Source: Desmonostoc vinosum HA7617-LM4 (GTDB lineage Bacteria > Cyanobacteriota > Cyanobacteriia > Cyanobacteriales > Nostocaceae). From it: DNA of 58,365 nt. Both the position numbers and the translations under genes were made by a program. Under the pieces are notes generated by a model. That model saw only the letters and a list, made by a program, of their open reading frames with translations, was not told where the DNA came from and did no database searches. The stretch spans positions 1 through 58,365 of the forward strand of contig JAHHHC010000038.1 in NCBI GenBank assembly GCA_019359515.1, given 5' to 3'. Numbering within the stretch: the stretch's first letter is position 1; every line of letters starts with the position of its first letter. Shown here piece by piece: positions 1-8,179 of this stretch.

Positions 1-152
1 CACCCTTACTGCCCCCATTTCACAGCACCTACAAAAATAGCGATCGCAGCTACTCCTTGACTGCTTAATGGCATCAATGCCTGTAATGATTACAGAGCAT
101 AGCTTAGAGCTTTTCTTAGTGCCATTCCGTATTAGATGACTTAAGGCATTAC

Positions 153-530
153 TTGAAACTCTACAAACCCAAAGCAGACCGCGAAGGCTATCTTTTTTGT
201 GGTCGCTGGGAGCGTGGTCATTTGCATGAAGATTATGCATCGCTGATTTTTCGCCAAGCATGTCAGAGGGTAGATATTGAAGGAGCTAGTACTCACAGTT
301 GCCGCCGCACAGCACTTACTTTAATGAGCAATGCTGGCATCCCTTTACGGGTGATTCAGGAGATCAGCGGACACCGCAACTTGGAGCAACTGCAAAATTA
401 CCTGGAGGTGGAACCTTCACAGGTTAAAGGGGCGATCGCTGCCTTGTCGATGCTGACACCAGTTACAAGGAGTAGCGCTCAAGATGACAACATAACTAGC
501 GATAACACTCAGTTGCTTACAGACCAATAG
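153..530 (+). pseudogene. Tyrosine recombinase, C-terminal catalytic fragment
   Basis: This 125-aa product keeps the C-terminal half of a phage-integrase/Xer-type tyrosine recombinase. The HxxR box is at H48/R51 (THSCRR), the second histidine at H74 (ISGHR) and the likely nucleophile at Y83, with normal family spacing. The N-terminal DNA-binding domain and the first catalytic arginine are missing, and the frame closes about 30 bases upstream of the ATG. Such enzymes are usually about 300 aa, so this is a remnant and should not recombine alone. It is probably left from an integrated element or a plasmid resolution system. Confidence 0.75.
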
Positions 531-713
531 ATCGGGAAATATAGATTAGCTGATCTAAACGCAAAACTATATTGCCAACGCCCCCAAGGCTCAAATCTAG
601 GCTGAGCAGATGACTTGAGCAATTTTACTCCACTTGACCCCAGTCGCATCAAATTGCTACCGAGAAATGGGTAGAAAAACTGCTTAACTTTCATCCGATT
701 TTCAATTCCTCAA

Positions 714-1031
714 TTAGCCGTTCGCCCCCTCCATAGGCAACACTTCTTCACTGAGCAAGGTGTAAAATTGCGGTACTAACTCCTCTAGCCGTCGCAGTTG
801 CTGGGCTGCTGTTTCTTCCAGTAACAGCACCGCACACCAGCGCAAATCTGTACTCCAGCGCTTAAGGATACCCTTGACTGCCTCCACTCCCTGGTGAATA
901 CCATCCCTCAACATCTGGGCACAGGCTTGAACGAGAGAGCGGTCACCATTATTTGGATCAAAATCCGTAGTATCCACCCCCTCACAATGGGGATTTCCTA
1001 TACCAATATCGGGGGGGTGGATACCAAACAA
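714..1031 (-). pseudogene. Frameshifted tail of the CyRepA1-like remnant
   Basis: A 105-aa frame continues from the neighbouring Rep-like remnant after the reading frame is lost in a palindromic repeat. The likely native part starts near the VDTTDFDPNN segment and runs to the stop. It is helical and rich in Leu and Glu (for example QQLRRLEELVPQFYTLL), with no motif I recognise. The first residues are repeat-derived. I read it as the broken 3' end of the gene at 998-1804, not a separate gene. Confidence 0.4.
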
Positions 1032-1804
1032 TTCGCAATTTCCAGTTCGCTGCTTTTCGCAGTTAAAACAATTGCGAAAAGCAGCGAAAAGCCGCGAGTT
1101 GCGAATTGCCTAGCGCGTTTCTGCTCCCGATGAGCAATTACATGAAGTGCAAACACCAATTCCCCTTTCGCCAGAGAATAAATCTTTACCTGTTCCCCAC
1201 GAGGCCCTTCTTTGCGATTTGCCAGCTTCAATCCCAACTGCTCGACCAGAGTGGCAAGTAACCAAATAGGCTGACAGTCGGCAGGAACCGTAAACCCAAG
1301 AATCGCCTTGATATGAGCAGCACACTGAATGGCAATCTCTGTCATTCTCACCAATTGAGGATCGTCGGCGGTAATTTCCTCTCCCTTCACTAAACGCTTC
1401 AATATATCATGCAGTCCTAGATTGAATCGCGCTAACCAACGAGCTGAATAATTCCCCCAGTCCATAGATAAGGGTAATTTGTCTCGTTCGGAGCGGTCTT
1501 TATCCGCAACAATCTTGGGTGGGGAAGGGTATTCCCTATTGCTTTGGGGATCGACAACAGTACCACCTGGTTCTGATAATATAGCTTCCATAGACGCGAT
1601 CGCCCGAATCAACTTCTCCACCAATTCCTCACTCACCTCCATCCCATAAGAGTCTCGAATCCGAAATTTCTCACATTCATAGACTTCTTCAGGTTTCAAG
1701 TAATCTTTGCTCTTACGAGCGCGATACTCACTTGCAGAAATATCATTAGACTTAGCAACAGCACTGTTGTAAGGAGGGTAACAGCAGCGCGATCGCCAAA
1801 TCAA
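998..1804 (-). pseudogene. CyRepA1-like plasmid replication protein, C-terminal remnant
   Basis: This 268-aa frame resembles the C-terminal region of the cyanobacterial plasmid Rep at 4275-7350. Corresponding stretches are MDWGNYSARWLARF and the segment around MTEIAIQCAAHIKAILGF, followed by a PIWLLATLVEQLGLKL helix. The N-terminal primase-like and helicase parts are absent. The last about 25 residues are encoded by a palindromic repeat (1029-1108), after which the frame is lost. It therefore looks like debris of a second Rep gene rather than part of the broken copy 2.5 kb away. No start codon with a convincing ribosome-binding site is visible. The Rep link is by residue pattern only. Confidence 0.5.
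1029..1108. repeat. Small dispersed palindromic repeat (CAATTCGCAATT type)
   Basis: The ends read CAATTCGCAATT and GCGAGTTGCGAATTG, and the interior (CGCTGCTTTTCGC and GCGAAAAGCAGCG) also self-pairs, so the whole block can form a long hairpin. Related blocks lie at 4577-4641 and 56846-56949. It has inserted into the 3' part of the Rep-like remnant and supplied its last in-frame residues. Confidence 0.7.
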
Positions 1805-1946
1805 CCTGACAACTCACCCCATCCACTGTACCCAATCGGGAACAGCTGCAAGTCCCTTGACCAAACTTTAGAGCGTCAACGTTCTCAAACTCCAGAATCA
1901 CGCTCAAATAATATCAATTCAAATATTTATCGAGGGTGCTGCTAAG

Positions 1947-2054
1947 TTATTCATAGGGTTTAACACCGACCATTGTTTCTATTAACTTGCTTTGCTTAAA
2001 GAGCATGACAACGGGAATACCACGAATGCCAACATACCGATCTTTGCAATGAGC
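1947..2054 (-). pseudogene. Thioredoxin C-terminal remnant
   Basis: Read on the minus strand, this stretch gives about 33 residues (KDRYVGIRGIPVVMLF, then a Lys-rich turn and ETMVGVKPYE, stop). GIRGIP is the thioredoxin cis-proline loop, followed by the final beta strands and the conserved glycine. The redox-active CxxC half is missing, and an in-frame stop lies just upstream. It is a dead fragment next to other truncated chromosome-type genes. Confidence 0.6.
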
Positions 2055-2097
2055 TTAATTGCTATTAGGATAAAATCAGGTATTGACAACGATACGG

Positions 2098-2280
2098 ATG
2101 ACACCACAAGACGCACGAAAATATGCAGCAGCTACCGAGCGCAACCGCGAACCAATTTTAGAAATACTTTTAAAGGTATTACCTGAGAGTGGTATGGTTT
2201 TGGAGATTGCTAGTGGTACAGGTGAACACGCAGTTTATTTTGCGGACAAGCTCAGAGAGGGAGGCGCTCATCTTAATTAG
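2098..2280 (+). pseudogene. DUF938 SAM-dependent methyltransferase, N-terminal fragment
   Basis: The first about 55 residues match the start of DUF938 methyltransferases: RKYAAATERNREPILEIL, then a class I SAM-binding loop VLEIASGTGEHAVYFA. The protein ends after about 60 residues, whereas the family is about 200 aa, so the fold cannot be complete. ATG at 2098 is preferred over the TTG 15 bases upstream. Confidence 0.6.
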
Positions 2281-2339
2281 CCTAGAAATGCAAGTATTCA
2301 ACGGCACTGTTCTAACTCATCTACTCACAGCAAAATTCT

Positions 2340-2615
2340 ATGTCCTGCCAACATCTCAATGAACTAACTCTGGAAAACCTGATTCACAAAGCCAACTATC
2401 CCGTGTTTCGTTGTGAGGATTGTATTCGGCTCAATGAGCGTTGGGTGCATCTGCGTATTTGCCAGACCTGTGGTAAGATGCTGTGCTGCGACTCTTCCAA
2501 AAATCAACATGCACGCCGTCATTATGAACGGACTGGACATCCCGTTATTAGTTCAGCAGAATTAGGAGAAGAATGGCTGTGGTGTTTTGTAGATGAGCAA
2601 CAGAAGAATTATTGA
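2340..2615 (+). CDS. UBP-type zinc-finger domain protein
   Basis: A complete 91-aa protein that is essentially one UBP-type zinc finger. Putative ligands are C3/H5 (CQH), C25/C28 (CEDC), C41/C44 (CQTC), C49 or C50, H57, H61 and H67, in the order typical of the fold, with the conserved Trp near WVHLRICQTCG. In eukaryotes the fold binds the ubiquitin C-terminus. Free-standing bacterial versions are widespread but their role is unknown. The ATG follows an A-rich leader without a clear Shine-Dalgarno. It is intact among decayed neighbours. Confidence 0.8.
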   Translation: MSCQHLNELTLENLIHKANYPVFRCEDCIRLNERWVHLRICQTCGKMLCCDSSKNQHARRHYERTGHPVISSAELGEEWLWCFVDEQQKNY

Positions 2616-2645
2616 TAAATTGGTTTGAGCTAACAACCCAAAAAC

Positions 2646-2795
2646 TCACCTTATCCACTGCACCCAATCGGGCGCAATTGCAATCAGTTGACCAAACTTG
2701 GTCGGATCTATATCCTCGAACGAGAGCATTACACAAAGAGCGATGAGCGCTCTTTGTGTACTGAGTAATTCTTTAAACAACTGCACCCAACTCAA
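2646..2795 (-). pseudogene. C-terminal remnant of an unknown gene (PDWVQW motif)
   Basis: The minus strand reads LSWVQLFKELL, then FEDIDPTKFGQLI and IAPDWVQWIR, stop. A related scrap on the same strand at about 1808-1900 gives LEFENVDALKFGQ and, one frame over, PDWVQWMG, stop. Two decayed copies of the same unidentified gene end therefore flank the thioredoxin and DUF938 remnants. I do not recognise the family. Confidence 0.35.
2730..2760. repeat. 13-bp inverted repeat hairpin
   Basis: TACACAAAGAGCG and CGCTCTTTGTGTA are perfect reverse complements around ATGAG. The hairpin lies inside the unknown gene remnant and lacks a following T run, so it is more likely a small inserted palindrome than a terminator. 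Confidence 0.6.
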
Positions 2796-2841
2796 GATTG
2801 AATGATTAGGATACTTGACGCAATATGTATGTTGGGTTATC

Positions 2842-2861
2842 ATTCAACCATATGGTTGAAT
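2842..2861. promoter_or_regulatory. Perfect 20-bp palindrome, probable ArsR-family operator
   Basis: ATTCAACCAT and ATGGTTGAAT are perfect reverse complements with no spacer. The centre overlaps the ATG of the ArsR-like remnant. ArsR-type repressors often bind such palindromes over their own start, so this is probably an autoregulatory operator that outlived its gene. Confidence 0.55.
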
Positions 2862-2992
2862 CAAATGTTGCTCTTGACATGGTTTTTGGCGCTCTGGCCG
2901 ATGCAACACGCAGAGATATTCTCAAGCGTGTATCGAAAAGGGGACACACGATCAGTGAATTAGCAAAACCATATGCGATGTCTTTCAATTAA
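2852..2992 (+). pseudogene. ArsR-family regulator, N-terminal remnant
   Basis: 46 residues beginning MVESNVALDMVFGALADATR and continuing RRDILKRVSKRGHTISELAKP. This is the first helix and the first part of the winged HTH of an ArsR-type repressor. The frame stops just before the recognition helix (AMSFN, stop); family members are about 100 aa. It cannot bind DNA as it stands. Confidence 0.65.
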
Positions 2993-3144
2993 GTAAATTG
3001 GCCTGTCAAAAGACCGATTATGTTTGGAAACACTCGCGGGTTCTGGGGTGTAGGGGGAAGAACTAGCCCCAACAAGGGAGCGATGCTCCAAAGTTAGATC
3101 GGGTTTTAATTCTCAATTAAAACAAGTTTTCTGCTCAAAATCCG

Positions 3145-3318
3145 TCAAGATGAAAGCCTCTTTCTAAGTTCGGCTTCCACGGCTTCACCACCTTTTACAA
3201 CCACTCCTGGTTTTTCTCTCATTAATGATAAAAAATGCTGAAATGCTTCTTCATCTTGGGGATGGGTTTTGATGTATTGTTTTAATTTATCGTATGACAG
3301 ACTTAAATAATCGCTCAT
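3145..3318 (-). CDS. Small DUF6887-like protein, second gene of a pair
   Basis: 57 aa, starting MSDYLSLSYDKLKQYIKTHP, with the acidic run QDEEAFQHFL and a charged helical end (EAVEAELRKRL). The ATG overlaps the stop of the upstream gene (ATGA, 3315-3318), so the two are translationally coupled. Tandem pairs of this kind, named DUF6887 and DUF6888 as I recall, are common in filamentous cyanobacteria and are sometimes suspected to be antitoxin/toxin-like. The assignment is by pattern only and no function is known. Confidence 0.55.
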   Translation of the reverse strand: MSDYLSLSYDKLKQYIKTHPQDEEAFQHFLSLMREKPGVVVKGGEAVEAELRKRLSS

Positions 3319-3491
3319 CGGATCAATACCTCTCCACTGCTAAGTATTTCTACTTCAATTGTTTGTCCTACCAAAACAGCTATTCTTTTGTTTCTCTCAT
3401 CGTATCTAACTAATTCTATATTTTGTAGAAGGTTGCTAGTACGAACGCAAAAATCAAAGAATGCTTTGAGTTGTTCGATGGTTGGTTCCAT
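3315..3491 (-). CDS. Small DUF6888-like protein, first gene of a pair
   Basis: 58 aa from ATG at 3491, starting MEPTIEQLKAFFDFCVRTSN and continuing NIELVRYDERNKRIAVLVGQ to a short beta-rich end. The start at 3491 is preferred to the non-canonical extension up to 3569 because the family begins with this P-T-x-x-Q-L pattern. It overlaps the next gene by four bases. The family name is from memory and the biochemical role is unknown. Confidence 0.55.
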   Translation of the reverse strand: MEPTIEQLKAFFDFCVRTSNLLQNIELVRYDERNKRIAVLVGQTIEVEILSSGEVLIR

Positions 3492-3609
3492 TATCGTCTT
3501 CAAATAGGTGTTTTTCGATGTTTTTGTCCATGAATTTTTGGCTCTTCGGTAAGTGTTATGCTGAAACACTCGTTAAGGTACTGAGAAACCCTTTAACCGC
3601 ATTAACTTG

Positions 3610-3981
3610 ATGGCATCAGTCGTCCGCTGGCACTTGGAACTCGGTAGTGAGGTCGTAGCCCAAATCGCAGATGCCAAAAACTACGACTTTCTCTGGACTT
3701 ACGGCGTGCTGGTTGAGTCGCTCAAGTTCGAGTGCTTGAGGTCGTATTTCATCGAAGAGGATAGGCCAGACGACGACCCGGCCATCGAGGCGCTGTGCAA
3801 CGAGGTACAATCGCGTGGCGGGTTCACCGCCGCGCGACTTCCAGACAGGGCAGGTGCATTCCAACTTTCGGCTCAACCAACGTGGGGATTGTGTGTGGTT
3901 CCGCATCGGGTAACGGTGAGCTGGTCGTTAGCTACCATTCGCATCTATACCTGCACCAGAATAATTCCACTTCCAGGTTAA
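3610..3981 (+). CDS. Hypothetical protein on a GC-rich foreign patch
   Basis: Possible 123-aa product starting MASVVRWHLELGSEV, with a coherent first part (DAKNYDFLWTYGVLVESLKF, then an Asp/Glu-rich stretch and ALCNEVQSRGGF). The last about 45 residues look like random reading. The stretch from about 3600 to 3950 is clearly richer in G and C than its surroundings and its codons end more often in C or G, which suggests transfer from a non-cyanobacterial donor. I do not recognise the family. It could be the 5' part of a truncated gene. The opposite-strand frame over the same bases is judged a shadow. Confidence 0.3.
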   Translation: MASVVRWHLELGSEVVAQIADAKNYDFLWTYGVLVESLKFECLRSYFIEEDRPDDDPAIEALCNEVQSRGGFTAARLPDRAGAFQLSAQPTWGLCVVPHRVTVSWSLATIRIYTCTRIIPLPG

Positions 3982-4274
3982 AGCAGAAGGGTTTGAGGAC
4001 TTCCAATCATCAATCCAGATGTGGCGACGAGTACTGTAGCTCCTAGCACTAAATGTTTCATCAGGTTGTTAATACGTATACTTGTAGCAGCTAAAGAACT
4101 AATTGTATTTACCAAAAGTCATGTTCAATAAGAGCGGAACCAACTAGAAAATCAAAATTCCCTCCACCTCTACTTTTGTTCAGTGTTTCAATTATTTTTT
4201 TGGAGTTATCGTCGGGCCACTAACATAACACGAATCTGGCTTCTATTAGTATCCTTCAGTGAACTACTCGCTCC

Positions 4275-4463
4275 CTACACCGTAACTAACCAATCGCACC
4301 CCACAGCCCGACAACCGTCCCCAAAGCTCACCCAGACTTGCCACTGTCCCAAATAGGAGTTCCATATTGGCTCACCATCAGCCACGCCGACCGCCTCACC
4401 GATTTTGGAGACTAACTCAGTGTAGAACCGACCAGCACTTTCTAACCCTTGCCGCAGCTTCAA
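4275..4463 (-). pseudogene. CyRepA1 replication protein, last fragment
   Basis: This frame continues the broken Rep gene to its end: KLRQGLESAGRFYTELVSKI, then GEAVGVADGEPIW, a GQWQVWVSF core and CRAVGCDWLVTV, stop. The preceding frame already carries VGWKGLRL, so the shift lies near 4460. The conserved-looking GVADGEPxW and WQVWV segments suggest that this part was under selection until recently. Confidence 0.5.
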
Positions 4464-4782
4464 GTCTCAATCCCTTCCACCCGACAGCAGTTTCATTTAA
4501 TGTTTGGGGAATATCGGGTAATGTTGTGTCAGTGATGCATGTTGGTATATCTATATTATTAGTGACTGACACAGAACAATTCGCAATTCGCAATGACGCT
4601 CGAGGACTCGCTACCGCTTCGCTAACGCAATTCGCAATTGTTTTAGGAGCAGTCTTGATGAGATACCGATGCTGTAGCGCGATCGCCTTCAACTCCTGCA
4701 TCCTCTCATCAGAACCCCTCAACTGTTCCCCAGACGCGATCAACTGCAATAAGTTAAGTTTCTCCAACAATAAAGACACCAC
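4417..4782 (-). pseudogene. CyRepA1 replication protein, third fragment with repeat insertion
   Basis: The frame resumes the Rep protein after the helicase part. VSLLLEKLNLLQLIASGEQL lines up with the corresponding part of the remnant at 998-1804, followed by MQELKAIALQHRYLIKTA. Residues from about 49 onward (TIANCVSEAVASPRA) are encoded by the palindromic repeat at 4577-4641. The frame then drifts before the last fragment at 4463. Confidence 0.5.
4577..4641. repeat. Small dispersed palindromic repeat
   Basis: Outer arms ACAATTCGCAATT and AATTCGCAATTGT flank an inner GCTACCGCTTCGCTAACGC segment. It belongs to the same family as 1029-1108 and 56846-56949. It sits inside the Rep gene and is read through in frame. 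Confidence 0.7.
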
Positions 4783-6487
4783 TCAACATCTGCCCCTTGT
4801 TAAAGTCGGGCTTCCAAATCGAATTCTCCCCAGCCTCAGCCTGTGCCTTGGCTCGTTTGGCATCACGTTTTGTCAAAAACTCCCGCCCCAGTGTCAGATA
4901 ATAGTGCAGCCGCAGTTGAGGATACCACCCATCATCGTCCTTTTCTACTAATTCGGGTGTCACTTCAACTTCATAACGCCGGGACAATTCAGCCTTGCGC
5001 TGCTGATGTCGTTCAATAGGAGTTTTCGCACGTTTGTCTTGCAACTTCTTCAATTCGGCATCAGACACCTCAACAGAATTAGCGATCGCCTGACATTCAG
5101 TAGCATATAATTCCTTAGAGGCTTCTTTAACTGACTTGATGATTTCTCCACCCTCATCATCTTCTACGTCTTCTGCATCAATCACCGTATAGCCATCCGC
5201 AACCAATCCCTCAATCACAGACTCTCGATAGCGCCTCATTTCGGTATTAATTACACAGCCACGTTTCCCCCAGGTCTGTAATGACTCCGGCTGAAAGTTC
5301 TGGTCGATAAAACTGTAGTCACAATTGTCAGCTGGCGACAACAGAGCAATGTTAGCCTGTGTGGCAACGTGTTGACTCCGCAATAATCCTCCGATTGAGG
5401 TTGAACCATTACCCACAGTACCCATACCGTACTTGCTAACCCAAACGTGACGCTCAACAGTTTCGCGTAATCGTGCTAACATCTGCCGTACAGAATTAAC
5501 AGGTTGCACTCCCTGGAAAATCCCCCACACTGCATCAAAATGTCCCTTGATGTCAATTGATACACCAGTTTCTAGACTGGGAGAGGCTATTACTAAATCA
5601 TACTGTGTGAGAATTTCATTGAGATGGGCAATACACCCACAAGCCGGATGGGTGGGGTCAGCCACAGAACCACTGTCAATTCGTAGAATCTTAATGTGTG
5701 GGAATTTACGACGAAAACGTTCTTCTAGCGCCTGGGTTCCCCATTTAGATTTAGCTTTCTGAGCAGAACAGCATAATAAATAGTATCCTCCAGTGGCGAT
5801 CGCCTTATCAAGAGCAGCAATCAAATTCTTGGGGTTATTGCCAGAATAGTTGTAGCACTTGCCAGACTGGGGCTGATAGTTATTTACAATCACAAACGGA
5901 TTGACGCGATATTCTCCTGCCAAAGAAAGAACGTACTTGACATCGGTATCTGACAAGTCGGCAGAAGATAAGTAAATCTTTCCCTGATTGCTACCCAAGA
6001 CATTCTGAATCAAAGATTTGAGGTTTTTGAGGATAGAGACACGTCGCTTTTGGACTTCTGTCCCAGAGTTGAGCAAATGCCAGAAAACTTGGTCGCACTC
6101 GTCAATAATAATGACATCATTTGACCAGTCGTTAGGGTTGACATGAGCTTGACTTTGTTGATGCAACGAGTCTACACAGACACCGTAGCCCAACAAATCG
6201 CCAGTTTCATTTGTGCGAACTTCAGTGACATAGTTAACACCGAAGCGATCGCACAATGCCTCACCCAATTGAATGCGATGGGTAATGATGAGTACCCGCA
6301 GCCCCTGGTCGTGTGCTTTGGCAACCTCATGGGTTAACCACTGAGTTTTGCCCGTGCCTTTGGGAGCTTTGAGGACAATTAGTTTTTCGCCAATAGGAGC
6401 AATTAGCCCTTCTAAGAATCGTTGGTTGAGTGCGATTGATGGCGGGTAGGTCAACAAAGTGAACAGCTTAATCTCCCATAACTCCAA
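4754..6487 (-). pseudogene. CyRepA1 replication protein, helicase fragment
   Basis: 577 aa carrying the superfamily-helicase part of a cyanobacterial CyRepA1-type plasmid replication protein. Walker A is at about 42-48 (PKGTGKT), Walker B at about 125-131 (IIIDECD), and an SF-type RQMLARLRETV segment is near the middle. The true frame extends upstream to about 6575: after VLDLPGPEKGVDDF it runs without a stop into this ORF. The N-terminal part is therefore in another frame (6577-7350) and a single-base change separates them. A further frame loss at about 4780 removes the C-terminal domain. Unless these shifts are assembly errors, no full Rep is made here. Confidence 0.7.
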
Positions 6488-6576
6488 TGCTTCGGCAGTA
6501 TTGTAGATAGCGTGAAAGGCATCTTGACCTTGAGCAACAATAAAATCATCAACTCCCTTTTCTGGCCCTGGTAAGT

Positions 6577-7350
6577 CTAGAACTCGAAGTGAACAACCTC
6601 AGCAACCAACAGCCGACCCATACGACTGATGGCAGTTCTCACCCGTTGAACAGTCTCCGGCTTGGTATCGCGGTCAAAGCAGATGTTGACAATTCTCCCC
6701 TGTGTTGCGAAATGCTTCAAGTCGGGAATTAGGTATGGTTTACCATTGGCTGTACCGTACTCATCAGTGGGTGTGCGATAGCCAGCGTTCACCCCAGGAA
6801 TTGCGATCGCGGCATAACCAGCAGTGAGTAACGCCCCTGCTTTTTTAACCCCTTCGACAATTGTGACTGGCACATTATGCCGCCAAACCCAATGCCAGAA
6901 ACCACCCGGATGTTCTAAATCTTCTTGGGTGATAGGAATACCACTACGATTTGAAACTTTCACCCAAATGCGATTCGGTACTAAGAGAAAGAAAGCTCGT
7001 GTTTCTTCTCTATATGGATGTTCGTACTTGATGAATTTGTGGATCTTCTGGCGATCGCGTCGGGGATGGTCGGGTTTGAAGCAACCCCAGATCATCAATT
7101 TGTAGTTGTTGAGGGGGTCAACGCCACTGCACCACCAGCCGCCTAGTTCAATGTGCTGGTATTTCTTTAAGTCCCTGTCTCGTAGCCGCCCGTCGTTACG
7201 GCGGGAGATGTTAGGGCTGTACAACAGATATTCGTATGGTACGTTACTGTCTAGCGATCGCACATTCAGATCAATCAATTCTTCGTCAACGCCACTATTT
7301 AACCATTCTGTTAAATGATGAGATTCAAGATTAGTCGCTGTTATAGTCAT
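6577..7350 (-). pseudogene. CyRepA1 replication protein, N-terminal DUF3854/primase-like fragment
   Basis: 257 aa with the typical start of CyRepA1 proteins: HHLTEWLNSGVDEELIDLNV, RRNDGRLRD, a GGWWCSGVDPLNNY block, then TIVEGVKKAGALLTAGY and ICFDRDTK, a TOPRIM-like DUF3854 core. The frame ends at VVHFEF, while the continuation (RVLDLPGPEKGVDDFIV) is in the next frame starting at about 6597. A one-base deletion explains both. An intact protein of about 1000 aa would initiate plasmid replication. The start at 7350 fits the family; a leader of about 230 bases separates it from the alkB-like gene. Confidence 0.75.
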
Positions 7351-7579
7351 ATTTCCTCCAGTAATAGGCGCATGAAAAAGTAAGCAGGTATGGAGGCATA
7401 CCGCTTTGGAATACTCAAAAAATAGGCACTGGTTAAAAACCGTTAAAAGAAGTTCAGGACTTGTTGCGATCGCTTGTAAAGGGATTTAGTAGTACACCTG
7501 AACTAAGGCACTCAGATATTACACTATTTGGAAAAATTTAGTTGGAACTCAAAACAGAGCAACTGGCAATGTCAGAAAT

Positions 7580-8179
7580 TTATTTGCCCCCAATGTGTGG
7601 ACGAAAGGTTAGATTGATTCTCGTGGTAACAAACTTGCTCGTCTTGGGAACTTGATGCAGATGGGTGGACTGACAGCCTCTTTGCATCACGAGCAGGCTC
7701 CCGTGTTCCAACCAAAAATCAGTAGGCTTTTTCCCTATAGGTTTGATTTGGAATTTACGAACCGACCCCAGGCTCACTGATGCGATCACTGGCTCAAGCC
7801 CCATCGATGCCTCATTATCAGAGTGCCAGCCGATACCGTCTTGACCGCTCCTGTACTGATTGCCGATTACGATGCGGAAGCTGTACCCAGTAGCAGCGGT
7901 AATCTTGTCACGTAAATTGGCCAGTGGTTCTGTCCAAGGCAGGGGTTTGAGTAGTACGCTTTTAGAGTAGAGGTAATCACAGCCCTCATCCCCATACATC
8001 AACTCCAAACGAGGAACGGGCATAGTTTTCCCCAGCATTTTTATTTGGTTTTGTTTCCATTGCAGCCCAAGGCAGTGCTGATACAATTCGTTGGCCTCTT
8101 GTTTGCTCAAGAAATCTGGGTAGTAAGTGACTGGTAAAGCCGGGGTTAGTTCATTAAAAAGGGACATCTGAATCGTCAT
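7580..8179 (-). CDS. AlkB-like 2-oxoglutarate/Fe(II)-dependent dioxygenase
   Basis: 199 aa, the usual size for bacterial AlkB proteins that demethylate alkylated bases by oxidation. The iron ligands are visible as H119-x-D121 (GWHSDNE) and H175 in the STHLHQVPK loop. The 2-oxoglutarate-binding arginines are R187 and R193 (TTRINLTFR). The substrate-lid region PVPRLELMYGDE is also typical. It overlaps the end of the upstream gene by 26 bases (or 14 if M5 at 8167 is used), so it is probably expressed from the same operon as the methyltransferase group. It could repair the element's DNA or reverse a base modification. Confidence 0.85.
   Translation of the reverse strand: MTIQMSLFNELTPALPVTYYPDFLSKQEANELYQHCLGLQWKQNQIKMLGKTMPVPRLELMYGDEGCDYLYSKSVLLKPLPWTEPLANLRDKITAATGYSFRIVIGNQYRSGQDGIGWHSDNEASMGLEPVIASVSLGSVRKFQIKPIGKKPTDFWLEHGSLLVMQRGCQSTHLHQVPKTSKFVTTRINLTFRPHIGGK

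Noticed and set aside
3616-3906. 96-aa minus-strand ORF opposite the GC-rich hypothetical
   Set aside because: GC-rich DNA keeps several frames open; its residue composition looks random compared with the plus frame.
6577-6600. Programmed -1 frameshift in the Rep gene
   Set aside because: No slippery X-XXY-YYZ heptamer precedes the stop, and two further frame losses follow, so decay or sequence error is more likely.
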